64,000 nt of DNA, from positions 260,501-324,500 of the forward strand of contig NC_056406.1 of the NCBI RefSeq assembly GCF_905147365.1, given 5' to 3'. Positions within the stretch are counted from its first letter, which is position 1; each line of letters begins with the position of its first letter. Shown one piece after another: positions 10,841 to 21,655 of the stretch. The position numbers and the translations under genes are program-made. Below the pieces are notes generated by a model, which saw nothing but the letters and a program-made list of their open reading frames with translations, made no database searches and was not told the origin of the DNA. The stretch comes from Aricia agestis (taxonomy: Eukaryota; Arthropoda; Insecta; Lepidoptera; Lycaenidae).

Positions 10841-13800
10841 ATGTCGACAGCAGAATTAAAGAAATGGAGAAGAATACGCGCTACTACACGCGCTCAACTT
10901 ACAAAACTAGAAAATTACGTAAACTCGAACGAAACTCTAACTCACGCGGAAATACAAACAAGACTGCAGTCCCTACAAGAAAGTCTACAGTCATTCAAAG
11001 AAGTACAACTGAAAATAGAATCGGAAATTGCAGATGACGAATTTGATAACGAAATGGAAATCAGGTACGAAATTGAAGAAAAATTTACACTATTAAAAAC
11101 CATATTGCTAAATATGCCTGATCAAAGTGAACAAACCCTTACACAATCAATGTCGAATCCACAATTGGCTACCAACAGCCCAGCAGAATCTAAACCGAAA
11201 ATAAACTTCCAAGCGCTACAAGAAAACGAAACTTTCAAGAATTTCACTCAGCGCCTAGCTGTATACTTTCTGTTGAACAATATCACAGATGCAAAATTCA
11301 AAGTGTACACATTACTCTCGGCATTACCTCCTATACTTCACCAGAAACTCTACGACCTATGCTCTCCGGAAGAACCAATCAACATGAATTTTAAGGAACT
11401 AACAGATTTATTAGACGACTATATAGACCCTAAACCTAGCATGTGGGCATTACAACATCGTTTTATCTCCCGGCAACAACAAGAGGATGAAACTATTGCC
11501 ATATACGCTGCAGAATTGAAGAGACTGTCACTTAATTGTGAATTCAAATGTCATAACTGCAAGAAATCTACATTAGAAAGCTTTCTATCACTGCAGTTTA
11601 TTCGTGGCTTAAGAGATAGCGACATCAGAACAAAAATTCTTCAAGAAAGAGACACGCCACCATTTGCAAAGCTAATTCAGATAGCCTCAGCAATGGAAAT
11701 GGGGAAAGATGAGAATAAAAACATATTGCAGGACTTAAATAGAGTATGGAACACGAACGCTGTAACATCTACAAGAAGACAACTTCGGCCAACTACTTCG
11801 ACAAAAATAAATATGAAACGCAGATCACCAATCACAATAAGAGACTTAAGGGGGAAATGCTACCGTTGCGGAAAGGAAGACCACCAGTCAAATGAGTGCA
11901 GTGCCCTAAAAATTACCTGTTCAAAATGCAATAAGAAAGGGCATCTGGCACGCGTCTGCCTTCAAAGAACACCACCGACACACCAAATGGAACACACTAC
12001 GAGTAGTGAAGAGAGCTTGTGTGACATTAATCTTATTAAAAGCGAAATTTCCGAAAAATACATGATTCCTATTAAAATTGAAAATACACAGGTTAACATG
12101 GAATTTGACACTGGAGCTACCTTGTCCTCGATTTCACTTAAGCTGTACAATGAATTAAAAATTAAAACGAGAATTTTCAAAACAGACATGAAATTCAGAA
12201 CATACACAGGAGAAATTTTCAAGCCAGTCGGAGTGACTTACGTCAAATGCTCCTACAAACATCAATGTTTCAATGGAAAACTATACATTATTAATCAAGA
12301 CGTAGACCCTATTTTTGGTAGAAGTTGGATGAAGGAAATTTCAATCAATCTGGCAGATATGCGAGCAATACACACAGCCACACCTAAACTAGAGAAGCTT
12401 ATAGAGGAATACTCGAATACGGTATTTAAATCTGATTTAGGAATGATACCTAACTACAAAGCCCATTTGAACCTAAAGGAAGATGTCCAACCTATTTTTA
12501 TTAAACCTCGAAGAATTCCTTACGCCTTAAAAGACAAGGTTGATAAGGAAATAGATCGACTTAGCAGAGAAGGAGTGATCACTAAAATAGATCATTCGGA
12601 TTGGGGCACACCGATCGTCCCCGTCGTGAAACCAAACGGCAGTATCCGCCTATGTGCCGACTACAAGGTAACCCTAAACAAGGTAATAAAGGACGAACAA
12701 TACCCTATACCTATTATCGAGGACATATTCGCTGAAATGAACGGAGGTAAATTCTTCTGCACTTTGGACATTACCCAAGCCTACCTCAACATGGTAATGG
12801 ACGACGAAAGCGCTGCCCTGCAAACCCTTAGTACACACAAGGGAACTTATAAGGTAAACCGCCTAATGTTTGGGGTTAAGGTCGCTCCAAGCCTCTGGCA
12901 AAAATTCATGGATCAATTACTCCAAGAATTAGAAGGGGTCAAATGTTTTTTCGATGACATTATCATCCAAGGAGCGTCAGAAGTGCAACTACTTACAAGA
13001 CTGAGCCAAGTCTTACAAAAACTACAAGAAAGTAACCTAAGAGTAAACAGAGATAAATGCCAATTTTTTAAACGTAGCATCAATTACTTAGGACATACAA
13101 TAGACAAAGACGGCTTACACAAAAATAGAGAAAAAGTAAAAGCTATATTAGATACAAAAAGGCCTGAAAACCGAAACGAACTTCGAACCTTTCTCGGTAT
13201 GGCCAATTACTATAATAAATTTATCCCCAACTTGGCAACACTCGCAAATCCACTAAACAGATTATTAAAAAGAGAAAACAAGTTCATTTGGTCATCAGAA
13301 TGCGAGACTTGTTTCAATAATATAAGGAAGGAAATCGCCAGTGACAGAGTTCTAGCACATTTCGATCCAAAGAAACAATTAATTATAGCCACTGACGCCT
13401 CACCTGTAGGATTAGGAGCAGTACTTTCACATAGGCTACCAGATGGATCAGAAAGACCTGTGGCATTTGCGTCGAGAACATTAGCCACAAGTGAAAGGAA
13501 ATACAGCCAAATAGATAAGGAAGCTACAGCCATATTCTGGGGTATCAAAAAATTTTTCCCTTATTGTTATGGACGGAAATTTACACTGGTGACAGACCAC
13601 AAGCCACTTACTTCCATCTTCCATCCCCATCAAACACTCCCAGCCCTAAGCGCCATGAGGCTTTTTCACTACGCACATTTTCTTTCGGGATTCGACTACG
13701 AAGTCGAATACAGAGCTGCCGCTAAACATGGCAACGCGGACTACCTATCTAGATTCCCTGTGGAAACAGTGCACGAAACCTACGAAGACCAGCATTGCAT

Positions 13801-14899
13801 CTATCAACGCGCTCAAATCAACGTTTTAGACATCAATCCAATGACCATTGTCCGGGAAACGCGGAATGATGAGGAACTAAATACCTTGCGAGAGGCCCTA
13901 CAAAATGGCAGATCCTTACGCGCAATAGGTTTCAATGACAATGAATTCACGCTTCAGGATGACTGTATCCTCAAGGGAACTCGAGTCGTTATACCACAAA
14001 ACCTACGAGAGCAAGTACTAGACGAACTCCATGCCGGGCACAGTGGTATAGTCAAAATGAAGGCTCTAGCTCGCAGCCACGTTTATTGGAGAAATATCGA
14101 TAGAGACATTGAACAGAAAGTAAAGTCATGTAGGGCGTGCCGTTTACAACAAAACGAACCCCCTAAGGCCCCACTACATCATTGGGAGCAACCGACGGGG
14201 CCGTGGCAAAGGCTGCATATCGATTTTGCCGGACCGATTCAAGGCCAACAGCTCTTAATAATCGTGGACGCATTTACAAAATGGGTTGAAATACTACCAA
14301 CAAAAAATACCACAAGTTCCTGGTGTATCAAGAAACTAAGGGAATTATTTTCCATCTTTGGAATCCCATATACACTTGTGTCAGATAACGGACGTCAATT
14401 TGTATCAGCAGAATTTACGGATTTCATGGATAAATGCGGAATAGTACATAAAACGTCAGCTCCTTACCATCCGGCCACAAACGGGCAAGCCGAACGCTAC
14501 GTACAGACCATTAAAAAGGCAATACGTGCAATGGAGGGGGAGGAAGGCGACTTACTAAGTAAGCTAGTGACGGTCAAGACGCGTCTGAGACGCACCCCCA
14601 ACAGCGAGGGACAAAGTCCGTACCAGCTAATGTTTGGCCGTGACATTCGAACTTCCCTTCACGCTATGTTTCGCAAAATACCGCAGACTACATCGAGAGC
14701 CAGCATCGACATGCCCACAGTTAAGATGTTCACACCAGGCGACCGGGTCCAAGTCAGGGCCTACGGCTCCCAGAGATGGGCCTTTGGAACGATCTTACGA
14801 CGTCTGGGCCAACTGCATTATGAGGTCCAAACAGATTCAGGAACAGTCTGGCGCCGGCATGTAGAGCAGCTTTTGCCTGCTCCAGGAATTCGAGAATAG
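10841..14899 (+). CDS. Gag-Pol polyprotein of Ty3/gypsy retrotransposon
   Basis: The 1352-residue single frame starts 10 bases after the LTR. In order: a gag part with a coiled, charged N-terminus; two CCHC zinc knuckles starting at about residues 340 and 360; an aspartic protease with FDTGAT (Asp 423); reverse transcriptase with FFDDI (Asp 705 and 706); RNase H with TDAS and TDHKPL; and integrase with an HHCC finger from His 1064 and catalytic Asp 1128, Asp 1182 and Glu 1218 (35 residues between the last two). No frameshift separates gag from pol. The usual YxDD of the polymerase is FFDD here. It copies its RNA into DNA and integrates it. All catalytic residues are in place, so it may be active. 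Confidence 0.95.
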   Translation: MSTAELKKWRRIRATTRAQLTKLENYVNSNETLTHAEIQTRLQSLQESLQSFKEVQLKIESEIADDEFDNEMEIRYEIEEKFTLLKTILLNMPDQSEQTLTQSMSNPQLATNSPAESKPKINFQALQENETFKNFTQRLAVYFLLNNITDAKFKVYTLLSALPPILHQKLYDLCSPEEPINMNFKELTDLLDDYIDPKPSMWALQHRFISRQQQEDETIAIYAAELKRLSLNCEFKCHNCKKSTLESFLSLQFIRGLRDSDIRTKILQERDTPPFAKLIQIASAMEMGKDENKNILQDLNRVWNTNAVTSTRRQLRPTTSTKINMKRRSPITIRDLRGKCYRCGKEDHQSNECSALKITCSKCNKKGHLARVCLQRTPPTHQMEHTTSSEESLCDINLIKSEISEKYMIPIKIENTQVNMEFDTGATLSSISLKLYNELKIKTRIFKTDMKFRTYTGEIFKPVGVTYVKCSYKHQCFNGKLYIINQDVDPIFGRSWMKEISINLADMRAIHTATPKLEKLIEEYSNTVFKSDLGMIPNYKAHLNLKEDVQPIFIKPRRIPYALKDKVDKEIDRLSREGVITKIDHSDWGTPIVPVVKPNGSIRLCADYKVTLNKVIKDEQYPIPIIEDIFAEMNGGKFFCTLDITQAYLNMVMDDESAALQTLSTHKGTYKVNRLMFGVKVAPSLWQKFMDQLLQELEGVKCFFDDIIIQGASEVQLLTRLSQVLQKLQESNLRVNRDKCQFFKRSINYLGHTIDKDGLHKNREKVKAILDTKRPENRNELRTFLGMANYYNKFIPNLATLANPLNRLLKRENKFIWSSECETCFNNIRKEIASDRVLAHFDPKKQLIIATDASPVGLGAVLSHRLPDGSERPVAFASRTLATSERKYSQIDKEATAIFWGIKKFFPYCYGRKFTLVTDHKPLTSIFHPHQTLPALSAMRLFHYAHFLSGFDYEVEYRAAAKHGNADYLSRFPVETVHETYEDQHCIYQRAQINVLDINPMTIVRETRNDEELNTLREALQNGRSLRAIGFNDNEFTLQDDCILKGTRVVIPQNLREQVLDELHAGHSGIVKMKALARSHVYWRNIDRDIEQKVKSCRACRLQQNEPPKAPLHHWEQPTGPWQRLHIDFAGPIQGQQLLIIVDAFTKWVEILPTKNTTSSWCIKKLRELFSIFGIPYTLVSDNGRQFVSAEFTDFMDKCGIVHKTSAPYHPATNGQAERYVQTIKKAIRAMEGEEGDLLSKLVTVKTRLRRTPNSEGQSPYQLMFGRDIRTSLHAMFRKIPQTTSRASIDMPTVKMFTPGDRVQVRAYGSQRWAFGTILRRLGQLHYEVQTDSGTVWRRHVEQLLPAPGIRE

Positions 14900-14910
14900 C
14901 GGCGGAGGGC

Positions 14911-15065
14911 TGTCATATATTATTATCTTACCTAACTTTACATTATCTGTGAACTATTGTGTCACCCATAGACGTTACCATGGAGTTATTGTTGTTATGT
15001 TACTTTGTAAATATTATTGCAAATAAAACTACATGAATTAACATTGTATATTTTAATACACAATA
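14911..15065 (+). repeat. 3' LTR of Ty3/gypsy element
   Basis: It is identical to the 5' LTR and is followed by the GTATA target duplication. It would supply the poly(A) signal for the element's RNA and could also truncate fus transcripts that pass through in this intron. Confidence 0.95.
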
Positions 15066-15269
15066 GTATATTAACTTTATGGGTGAGCCGTAAGCCCGTC
15101 AACTACCAAAAAGTTAATATTTTTTACTTTTTTGAAGACCAGACCACTAGTCACAGTCGAAAAGACGAAGGCCATGTTTTTCTATGTGCGCGTCGCAGAG
15201 ATGTGAAGGAGTTTTGGCTGGGATTCTGAATGAATGTTTAATAACCCTCATTTTCGACGATTGGCATTA

Positions 15270-16060
15270 AAACTAAAGAAGATGGCAATGGCCCTGAATT
15301 GCCTTCTGCCAAAATCTGTGGTCCATGGCCCACCTGCAGATGGCTTTATACAGGGGTTCTGCAGTCCTGTTTGGGCGGAACACATAAGCGCCCGGAATAG
15401 ACAGGAGTTCAGAAGCCCGCAGCATGCGTTAGCGCTGCGGATACTACGCTGCTATCGAACCGTTAGTTGGCGAAGCGGCGTTGGCGCTGACAGAGTCCCC
15501 TTCGTGGGGTCTGGAGGCTCGCGTGTTGTCGGAGGGTGTATCAACGCACAGCCGAGTTTAAAAAGCGAGGAGAGCGGGTGCTAACAGACCTGGCAACCTG
15601 ATGGTGCCACCAGGCGAATGTCATTACAATACGCACGGCAAGACCAGATGGCGTCCCCAAATTCCGGCTGCCGAACTGTGAAAGCGATCCTTCGATTGAT
15701 TCAACGGGCGCCCTTCCCTTCGGCCATTACCTGGACCATATGGACAGGAGGAAACCGTCGTCTAGGTGCCACCACAGCATATGGACAGGAGGAAACCGTC
15801 GCCTAAGTGCCACCACAGCTTGAGAAAGACGATACAGCGCAGCATACGCTTATTGGACGCTAAGCTTGAGCTGAGAAATGGGCTGAGTTTTGCGCCGTCC
15901 TTGGATTGGACCTTACTACTTATTGGGAGGCAGTAGCTTATACCCTCTGTGAATCTGTTATGTCGCAAACGGAGGCTGCATAAAGAGAGCGAAAAGCAAA
16001 TTAATACGCAGATCCCATGAGAACGAGGCACGGAGGGCGTAGGCTGCACGGTGCCCGGTG
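15270..16060 (+). pseudogene. Decayed non-LTR retrotransposon (LINE) fragment
   Basis: Around 15420-15530 one frame reads ALRILRCYRTVS and, after a frameshift, the next reads EAALALTESPSWGLEARVLS. This pattern is typical of the C-terminal part of R1/Jockey-type reverse transcriptase ORFs. Stops and shifts break it. A 41-base direct duplication (CATATGGACAGGAGGAAACC at its start) lies at 15737-15818. Confidence 0.6.
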
Positions 16061-16379
16061 CGACCGCAAGGGCGCCGTCAAGAGTACATTTTGTTTGTGA
16101 TCTTGTAGTATAGCAGCGAAACCGCGCTTGCGCGCGGACGTATGTAACTCCAACCTGACGTGAATCACGCGGCTCTCATTTTGGCGCCCATCTTGACGAC
16201 AAATATAATCTTCATTTATGTGTTTTATTATTCATTTCACGTTGAAAAAAAGGTTATATTTATGTTGCTCGAGACGCTTCTTGCTAGCTGCTTTGCTGTA
16301 ATTCGATAAATATACGAAGAGCTCCAGATGCTTCACAAAATGTATGCAAACTGGAGTTCTTTTAAAGTTGGCCATTAAA

Positions 16380-16800
16380 GCGCGGTGGCCGGCTAACGCG
16401 GGCGCGCGCCAAGTTGCGAGCGGCGCTCGGGCCGCTCGGCGCCCCTAGGACCGCGGCGCCCGTGTGAAACGCACACCCTGCACCTAAGGGAAAGACGCCC
16501 CTGGTAGCAACTAGCAGAAGACGCCGCCGCCCCCCGGCCCCCGCGCCCCGCCGCCCGCGCCGGTAAAATCAGTATATAAAGCTTCAGTCTATTATCTATT
16601 CTGTGCTTCAGTCTACAATATACATTCTACAGTCTATACTTACAAAACCCCTCGACGTATTCCTATGCACTCCTACTTAGAAGGCGAGGGGTAACATTTA
16701 TAAAATACATAAATGTCGCCACTCGGTGGGTGCCGCCAACCCGCCGGGTACTGCCGCTGCCGCGTAGCATAAATTAATAACTTATTTTTTTGGGTTCAAA
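16380..16800. promoter_or_regulatory. CpG island with TATA-like motif, possible internal promoter
   Basis: A GC-rich block (16380-16560) is followed by GTATATAAAG at 16572 and repeated CTTCAGTC motifs at 16583 and 16606. The second is close to the insect initiator TCAGT at roughly the right distance. It lies about 215 bases before fus exon D. No start codon follows in frame, so this is only a candidate alternative promoter. Confidence 0.25.
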
Positions 16801-16824
16801 TTAAGATTTTTGTATTCGTTTCAG

Positions 16825-16879
16825 GCTTCAGGCTCGAGCTGCCGGAGACGATAGACCTGGTGCTGGAGACTGGCATTTG
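16825..16879 (+). CDS. fus: fus exon D (55 nt)
   Basis: The acceptor is TTCGTTTCAG and the donor TTTG|GTGAGT. Joined to exon C it reads GFRLELPETIDLVLETGIC, the last codon being split TG|C. This small exon bridges to the acidic SKDDEIDGDC start of RRM1, as in ESRP proteins. Both junction phases fit, which makes the call strong despite its size. Confidence 0.85.
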
Positions 16880-17532
16880 GTGAGTTAGAGTTAGCTGTAG
16901 AGTCGAAGCCCGAAGGCTCAATAATGTCGCTAAAATTCGTCCGGTTCGATCGCACGTTGCGACTCGCGAAGCGCCTAGACTCATACAATAGCAAAGTATA
17001 CAACGCGAATGCCCGCAATCGATTAAGGCGTTATATTATGTATATTTTGTTTATACCGGAAAACAGTGGCGGCCCTAGGGGGTGGCGAACAGGCCTTGCT
17101 CTTGCAGGGGCCTCGCTCTTGCAGGGGCCTCGCAAGGTATTTTTTCGTATGACAAAGAGCCTCGCAAAGACCTTCCGCCCGGGGCCTCGCAAATCGCAAT
17201 AGGTACGTAAGGCCGCCACTGCCGGAAAATCTGTCATATTAGACATTCTCGTGGTCGCGGCGCGGAGGGCGCGGGGGGCGCGGGCGGTTCGGCCCCGCCG
17301 CGTGCGACTCGTCCAGCGAAGCCGCAAACATTACGCTGTACGTAACTACCGAAGTACAACATGCATAATACATATACATATATTGACAACATGGTACAAC
17401 CACGCGCCACTTACAACGTCGAAAGTGTTTACGTTCACTAAAAATTCTGCTGATTTGTGCGGACCGCGGGCAAAAACGTCACAACTCACACGTATGTCGC
17501 GCGCGCGTGTGCGTGCGCTATGCGTGATACCG

Positions 17533-17735
17533 CATTAATACATTCGCACGAATAGCGAGGCGAATCACGAGGCGAATGACGAACACGAATGTGTAAACAG
17601 TGCGCTCGCTATTCGCCTCGCACTTCGCCTCGCTATTCGTGGCATTCGCGTTGAGAGCGGTTTTTCGGGCGCGAATCAAAGGGCACGAATAGCGAATACG
17701 AACTTACTGTTTACACATTCGCCTGCATTCAGTTG
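17533..17735. mobile_element. MITE-like cluster of GCGAATAGCGAGG motifs
   Basis: Several copies of ACGAATAGCGA and GGCGAATGACGA occur in both orientations, with ACACGAATGTGTAAACAGT near the left side and ACTGTTTACACATTCGCC at the right side. A second cluster of the same words is at 19040-19185. The layout suggests foldback termini with subterminal repeats. Confidence 0.6.
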
Positions 17736-18055
17736 ACAGCTAGCGTCTGACCCTACAGGACGTGTATAAAGCTGAACATACATATTTGACTTAAGTACAC
17801 TGTACTGAAAATAAGCCTATTTTTAGTACAGTGTATATTAAAAATGTTATCATGTTATTATTCTTATTATGTTATAGTACAATGTTATTAGTTTTTACAG
17901 TCGTTTCTTTTCTTACTATTGTGTAAACTTATAAGTCATAATTTAAGATACTTACTTATAACTTATTATACATTATACATACAAAAAGATTTTGTAGTTA
18001 GTAAAGTTTATTATTATATTTATTAGTTTTAATATAGTATTTATGAGCGCGTAGC

Positions 18056-18795
18056 TAGGGTTACCATCTGACCGGATAAATCCGGTCTAGACCGGATTTT
18101 TACGTGTTAGACCGGACTCCGCCCGGATTTTACGTCAGACCGGATTTTTGTACGCACTGAGCCCGGAAGAGAGAAACAGACTTCCAGTGGAGTCAGTGAG
18201 AGCCATATTGCTTACGCAATATAACTATAAACACTTTATACGTGGGAGAGCCATGCTTCGGCACGAATGGGCCGGCTCGACCGGAGAAATACCACGTTCT
18301 CACAGAAAACCGGCGTGAAACAGCGCTTGCGCTGTGTTTCGCCGAGTGAGTGAGTTTACCGGAGGCCCAATCCCCTATCCTATTCCCTTCCCTACCCTCC
18401 CCTATTCCCTTCCCATCCCATCCCTACCCTCCCCTATTACCCTATCCCCTCTTAAAAGGCCGGCAACGCACCTGCAGCTCTTCTGATGCTGCGAGTGTCC
18501 ATGGGCGACGGAAGTTGCTTTCCATCAGGTTTTGCTTTTGCCCTCTTATTTCATAAAAAAAACACATAACTTGTGAACAATTTTATTGCGAAATAGCTGG
18601 AAAAACCAACTTTTTGCATGCGGTTGCTAGAAACCAAAATATGGGTCTAAATAATATAAGTACTTAAGAAAATAAAAACGTACTTTAATACTATGATTTT
18701 TATTTAATACATGTGCGTGACCGGACTTTTCTTTCAAAATCAGGATTTTTAGACATGTCAGACCGGATTTTGCATTTTTAGGCCTGGTAACCCTA
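18056..18795. mobile_element. hAT-like nonautonomous element
   Basis: Terminal repeats are TAGGGTTACCA and TGGTAACCCTA. A perfect 8-bp duplication, CGCGTAGC, lies at 18048-18055 and 18796-18803. Subterminal words of the type GACCGGATTTT recur near both ends. A SINE-like repeat sits inside at 18241-18560. No transposase ORF is present. Confidence 0.85.
18241..18560 (+). repeat. SINE/LINE-tail repeat (CGTGGGAGAGC family)
   Basis: It starts CGTGGGAGAGCCATGCTTCG, runs through a CCCTATTCCCTTCCC low-complexity tract and GGCCGGCAACGCAC, and ends in an A-rich tail. Other copies are 29202-29525, a 3' piece at 20508-20638, and reversed pieces at 33918-33987 and 62333-62440. The family is retrotransposed judging by its A tail. 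Confidence 0.65.
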
Positions 18796-19039
18796 CGCGT
18801 AGCTCGCCGATAAACTGCTATGCAGTTTGGCGGGCTAATATAATAAGGAAATATATTTCGGTTTTTAATAAAGATTTATTATTATTTAGTATTATTATTA
18901 TTATGTAATAAAAATGGAGTGGAGTGAAGGGCGAATTTTAGAATTCCTATAATTTTACAAAAAGGATGAGCTCATTTGGGACCCAAAATATCGCTATCAT
19001 AAATTTCATATTTCTCATTCAACATCGCTATCATAATAT

Positions 19040-19185
19040 GAACACGTCCTCCATGTTCGTGTGCGAATATCAAAATGAATCACCCCACGAATGTGTGAAC
19101 GGTAGTTCGCGACAGCATTCGTATACGAATGTTTCGTGGGATGTTTCGTCGAATGACGAGGCGAATAGCGAACGAGAATGTATAA
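19040..19185. repeat. Second GCGAATAGCGA motif cluster
   Basis: It holds ACGAATGTGTGAACGGT, ATTCGTATACGAATG and GGCGAATAGCGAACG. It is related to 17533-17735 and probably is another copy or the far end of the same element. Confidence 0.5.
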
Positions 19186-19549
19186 ATGCAGTATTAGAAT
19201 ACCGACGAGTCGGTGACGTACTAGAGTACGTACTTGGGGTCACCAATAATAATTAGTTTCGCTCGGGGTCCGTTTTAAGAAATTAAATGCCCTTCGTTTC
19301 GCGGTCCACATATTTCATTAAAAAAGACATTTTTAAGACAAAAGTAATTACGGAAATTACAAAAGTAAGTATTATTTACTTAGCAATAAGAAAAGTGACA
19401 ATTTTTGTCACAAAGATCTGTGTTAAGTGGTTGCTAATTAATTATTATATACTTATCTGAAGTTTGGAGAGAAATTAAATTCTGGAGATGTTCATCAGTA
19501 AGTCGAGACCGAAATTTATTTTTAACTAGTTAAGTTCATCTTCGAAAAT

Positions 19550-20480
19550 GCTCGGTCCGCACACCGGTCCGGAATCCGGACGCGCTATTTGGCCCCTGTT
19601 CTAGACCTTAGCTTAGCTACACGGCGCGCGGCGGTGAGCACGACGAGCGGTCCACTTCTGCGTGTGTGTGTGTGTGTGTGTGTGCGCGTGTGTGCGCGAG
19701 CTGACCGCGCCGCGCCGTTGTCGGTGCGAGGGCCGCCGCACATCTGCACTGCATTTTTAAATTTATATTATGTAATTTACTTTTTCGAAAACATCGCAGA
19801 AGGACGTCGGCTCCGAACGTAAAAAACCGCCTAAAGTCTAAACATAGTTGGCCGTATCGATAAAATTTGTTTTTACTCCGTGGGTAAAATATACGGTCGA
19901 CTCCTGAGTCCTGGGACAGGTTGACGAGTGACAACCCCATCTCTAATAAGTCGATGGCCAGAGCGCATCTGCCGTCGTCGAACAATAGTTGACGAGATAT
20001 TTTCAGTGTAAACGAGGCGCCCCGCGCCAGCGGGTAGTGAATACTGACTAGTGAGCATGCAATGCATGCAAAATGACAAATAATGAATTAAAGGACCATT
20101 CAAAAGTAGGAACATCGGTGAAAGAATGTTAAGCGTGCGCCCGGCGTGGGCGCGCGGCCACCCGCGAGGCGTGCTTCTTTCATGTCATCCCATAGAGCAG
20201 CGCTGCGTGAGGCGTTTCAACCGTCGCAAGCCGCGCGTGCAGCGGTGCCCGCCCCGCGGGCGACGGGTCAACAATCTAGACGTTACAAATGGGCCGATTG
20301 GCTGACGCCTTTGTACACGTCGGCGTTGTGACGACCAACAGACGTGTTGGCTAGGTAATATTAAATATATCAGTAAACAATCCATAGGTATCGACTATAC
20401 ACCCGCGCGAATCGCGATCGAAATTATACTGGCCAGTGGCCGCTGCGAGAGACGGGTGACCGCCGCGGCCGCCCGCAGCC
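19550..20480. other. GC-rich intron block with TG microsatellite
   Basis: CpG-rich sequence holds a (TG)n tract at 19661-19698. No exon with usable phase was found. It could be regulatory; there is no specific motif I would defend. Confidence 0.4.
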
Positions 20481-20507
20481 GGGCACACGCTCAACGCAGC
20501 GAAAACG

Positions 20508-20638
20508 CCCTTAAAAGGCCGGCAATGCACCAGCAGCTCTTCTGATGTTGCGAGTGTCCATGGGCGACGGTATTGCTTTCCATCAGGTGACCCGTTTGCT
20601 CGTATGCCCCCTTCTTTTATATTTAAAAAAATCGGCCA
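20508..20638 (+). repeat. 3' piece of the CGTGGGAGAGC repeat family
   Basis: It matches the right part of 18241-18560 (AAAAGGCCGGCAATGCAC, CATGGGCGACGG, TTTCCATCAGGTGACCCG) and ends in TTTAAAAAA. It is followed directly by a family R start, ATCGGCCAAGTGCGTGTC, at 20631-20720. Confidence 0.65.
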
Positions 20639-20913
20639 AGTGCGTGTCGGCCGTCGGGCCACGCTCGATATAGGGTTCCGTAGTACGGCTAGTTTTTGTA
20701 TGATCAATGTACAAAGTACAATAATTGTGTATTAGGTTGACTGCTGAGTGAGAGCTTTGTGTCAGCAGTTTACATTCATTAACATTGTTACATTTTACTT
20801 AATAAATCAGTGTAAGAACACCACTCATTGGGTTTGGTTGTTTCATTCCATCCCTATCTATCTGTAGAAACAATACAGATCTTTTTCGAGCCGGATATGA
20901 ACCAGCGACCTAT

Positions 20914-21018
20914 GGATGGACTATCGAGGAAATTGATTCCTAGGCAGTTGACAGACCTACGTCATTTGGTCGGCTTATGTCAATTCAATGTAATAGCTGT
21001 GATCGGTCCATATAGTTA
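20914..21018. mobile_element. MITE family with GAGGAAATTGATTCCTA end
   Basis: Related copies are at 24791-24958 and 37568-37727. All share a GATTCCTA block followed by TTGACAGACC and TGTCAATTCAATGT. The 37568 copy shows both inverted ends. Confidence 0.6.
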
Positions 21019-21021
21019 ATA

Positions 21022-21655
21022 CTAGCTGTTGCCCGCGACTTCGTCCGCGTGGACTTCAGTTTATAGTGCGCGGTGGCAACAAAATTGGTGTCAAAAGCTT
21101 TTTAAAACCCTGGTACCCCTTAAATCAAAATACCCAAAACAGCCGTGTAGTGTGCACATAATATGTTTTTTTTTTAATTAAACTTCTTTATACCAAATTT
21201 TAAAGCTTATTTACTATTTAGCGTTACACAACTTAGCTGCATAATGCATTACACAACTGTAGCTTTGCCCAATGCCCATAAACTATTTAGTATTTATTAT
21301 TGGTAGACTGTTGTTACTTGTTTCTGATATTTATGAGTATGTTGGTAGAGAACCGAAAATATTAACTCAACATGGTACCACATCTTATAGAAATACTTAT
21401 GAGCAAGCGATAGCGCGATCTAGGCGACTCTTGGCGCCATCTGTTCCAGTTTTTGGAACTAACTTAATTTGAACAAATTTACGCATAAACACCCCCTTAC
21501 AACCCCTTTTTCCAGTAAGAAGCAGCCTATGTCCTTTCTCAGGCTTTAGACTATCTGTGTACAAAATTTCATTACAATCAGTTCAGTAGTTTTGGCGTGA
21601 AAGCGAGACAGACAGACAGACAGAGATACTTTCGCATTTTTAATATTAGTACAGA
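21022..21655 (-). mobile_element. Nonautonomous Helitron, minus strand
   Basis: In reverse it starts TCTGTACTAATATT, carries CGAAAGTATCTCTGTCTG and CCAAAACTACTGAAC, and ends in a CGCGGACGAAGTCGCGGGCA hairpin followed by ACAGCTAG, with host T next. Helitrons start TC, end CTAG and insert between A and T. It has no Rep/helicase ORF. Related copies are at 39657, 50039, 52811, 25445 and 61959. Confidence 0.85.

Larger units (their letters stand above)
10676..15065 (+). mobile_element. Complete Ty3/gypsy LTR retrotransposon
   Basis: The element has identical LTRs, a primer-binding-like TGGCGACGATG right after the 5' LTR, one gag-pol ORF, a purine-rich tract (GGCGGAGGG) just before the 3' LTR, and a GTATA duplication. 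It lacks an envelope ORF. Identical LTRs and an unbroken ORF point to a recent insertion into the fus intron between exons C and D, in the same orientation as the gene. Confidence 0.95.
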
